DNA of 41,983 nucleotides from DASQHW01 sp038209365 (lineage in GTDB: Bacteria; Actinomycetota; Acidimicrobiia; IMCC26256; PALSA-610), in contig JBBQXS010000037.1 of the NCBI GenBank assembly GCA_038209365.1, positions 1-41,983 on the forward strand. Direction: 5' to 3'. The position numbers and the translations under genes are program-made. Under the pieces are notes generated by a model. That model did no database searches and was not told the origin of the DNA. It saw only the letters and a program-made list of their open reading frames with translations. Shown piece by piece: positions 41,222 to 41,983 of the stretch (the first letter of the stretch is position 1; every line of letters starts with the position of its first letter).

Positions 41222-41983
41222 ATGGCCACTTCTTATGAATCTGAGATGCGCGAGCTCCATGCGAAGCGCGCCAAAATCGCCGCGGAATTCGAGACGCTCG
41301 AGACCTCGTCCGGCGGCAATGTCGCCCGCGCCGAACGGCTCCAAAAGGGCGTGGAGAAGATCGACCGCGAGATCGAGCAGCTGAACGACCGCCAGCGCGA
41401 ATGGTTGCGCGAGGGGGTCGAGCGTGGCGATTTCAAAATCGAGCACGGCTCCGATATTGGCCCGGAGTTGCACACACCCGGCGCCGATCCGTGGGCTACC
41501 GAACGGATGCAGATCAAGGACCGAGCGCGGTACGCCCTCGAGGCTGTGGCCCGGGATGCGGTCCTGCCTGGCACAGATGGCGCAGTGGAACGCATCACGC
41601 GGTCGTTCGACGGTGTCGATGGCGCGGTCGACGTCGACGTGCTCGCACGGTGGACGGCGGTCGCGAGCGACCCTCACTATCTGAACGCGTTCAGCAAGCT
41701 TGTCCGTGACCCGTCGAACGGTCACCGCGAGTTCACCGCGCCCGAGCTCGAAGCGTTCCAGCGGTCCCGGTTCCTCACCCGTGCGATGTCCCTCACGGAC
41801 GCAGCCGGCGGGTACATGGTGCCGATGCAACTCGATCCGAGCATCATCGACACCGCAGACGGCAGTTTCAACGACGTGCGTCGGATCGCCCGCAAGGTGA
41901 TCGCGACGAGTGATATCTGGCATGGCGTCAGCTCGGCCGGTGTAACCGCGTCATGGGATCTGGAACTGCAAGAAGTTTCGGAT
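41222..41983 (+). CDS. HK97-like phage major capsid protein, partial
   Basis: The frame is open to the window end (254 codons, no stop). ATG 41222 follows a GAGG site. Residues 1-75 form a charged coiled coil (MRELHAKRAKIAAEFETLE, then KGVEKIDREIEQLNDRQREW), like the scaffolding delta-domain of HK97-fold capsids. The capsid fold begins near AGGYMVPMQLDPSIID, the usual start of the family. No separate prohead protease gene precedes it, unlike phiRv2 and HK97. The protein would normally continue for another ~200 residues. Confidence 0.85.
   Translation, partial: MATSYESEMRELHAKRAKIAAEFETLETSSGGNVARAERLQKGVEKIDREIEQLNDRQREWLREGVERGDFKIEHGSDIGPELHTPGADPWATERMQIKDRARYALEAVARDAVLPGTDGAVERITRSFDGVDGAVDVDVLARWTAVASDPHYLNAFSKLVRDPSNGHREFTAPELEAFQRSRFLTRAMSLTDAAGGYMVPMQLDPSIIDTADGSFNDVRRIARKVIATSDIWHGVSSAGVTASWDLELQEVSD

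Larger units (their letters stand above)
34135..41983. mobile_element. Integrated phage satellite or small prophage (left part)
   Basis: The element begins at the 3' end of tRNA-Leu and runs off the window. Gene order is: 101-aa protein, tyrosine integrase, HTH regulator (minus strand); excisionase-like protein, two unknowns, PrimPol-helicase, HARP/J protein, small terminase, small paralogues, HK97-like capsid (plus strand). Portal, large terminase and prohead protease are absent up to the capsid. The order resembles phiRv1/phiRv2 of Mycobacterium tuberculosis. The right attachment repeat is outside the window. The exact left boundary is assumed from the tRNA end. Confidence 0.85.

Overview
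The window is high-GC DNA with tightly packed genes, frequent GTG and TTG starts, and at least sixteen 4-base stop/start overlaps (ATGA or GTGA). Gene content fits an actinobacterium, most likely an uncultured Acidimicrobiia-like lineage: InhA-like enoyl-ACP reductase inside a FAS-II cluster, long-form RmlA, Kdp with KdpF, actinobacterial-type GYWL beta-propeller repeats and an AbiEi/DUF559-type gene. The lineage is inferred from gene character only. The first ~60 bases, with a run of 17 G, look like a low-quality contig end, and the last gene runs off the right end.

Layout. 110-3346 (+): trpB-trpA (tryptophan synthase) and icd (NADP isocitrate dehydrogenase), closed by a strong hairpin terminator. 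3456-4281: a frameshifted AbiEi/DUF559-like pseudogene bracketed by two related palindromes; a degenerate third copy lies just before trpB. 4336-7815 (-): rmlA-rmlC-rmlB-rmlD for a dTDP-deoxysugar, probably rhamnose, with non-canonical RmlB and RmlC. 7865-8188: a small Cys-rich protein with a HIT-like His triad. 8222-11545 (-): a DUF1800/DUF1501 export pair, the DUF1501 protein fused to 126-bp GYWL repeats. 11687-14139 (-): MFS transporter and SMP-30-type lactonase. 14177-15127 (+): Bcp peroxiredoxin and an NTF2-like protein. 15451-17405: amt-glnK ammonium module. 17406-26530: a complete kdp K+ uptake system (small membrane ORF, kdpF, A, B, C, D, E, and a kinase-less KdpD-like protein) behind a structured leader with decameric direct repeats. 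26576-33131 (-): a FAS-II cluster, fabD - lysine-less biotinyl-like protein - fabH - fabG - acpP - fabF - accD-like - fabI, with fabZ diverging from fabD.

From 34049 a tRNA-Leu(CAA) gene marks the left edge of an integrated element that reaches the window end. It has a coupled lysogeny module on the minus strand (HTH regulator, tyrosine integrase, 101-aa protein) and a divergent plus-strand module (excisionase-like HTH, two unknown proteins, PrimPol-helicase replication protein, a HARP-like/J-domain protein, P27-type small terminase, small tandem paralogues, HK97-like capsid). No portal, large terminase or prohead protease is seen before the capsid. This order resembles mycobacterial phiRv1/phiRv2 and suggests a phage satellite that borrows helper packaging functions. 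It is the best candidate for an undescribed system here. Secondary candidates are the lysine-less BCCP/CT pair in the FAS-II operon and the kdp leader.
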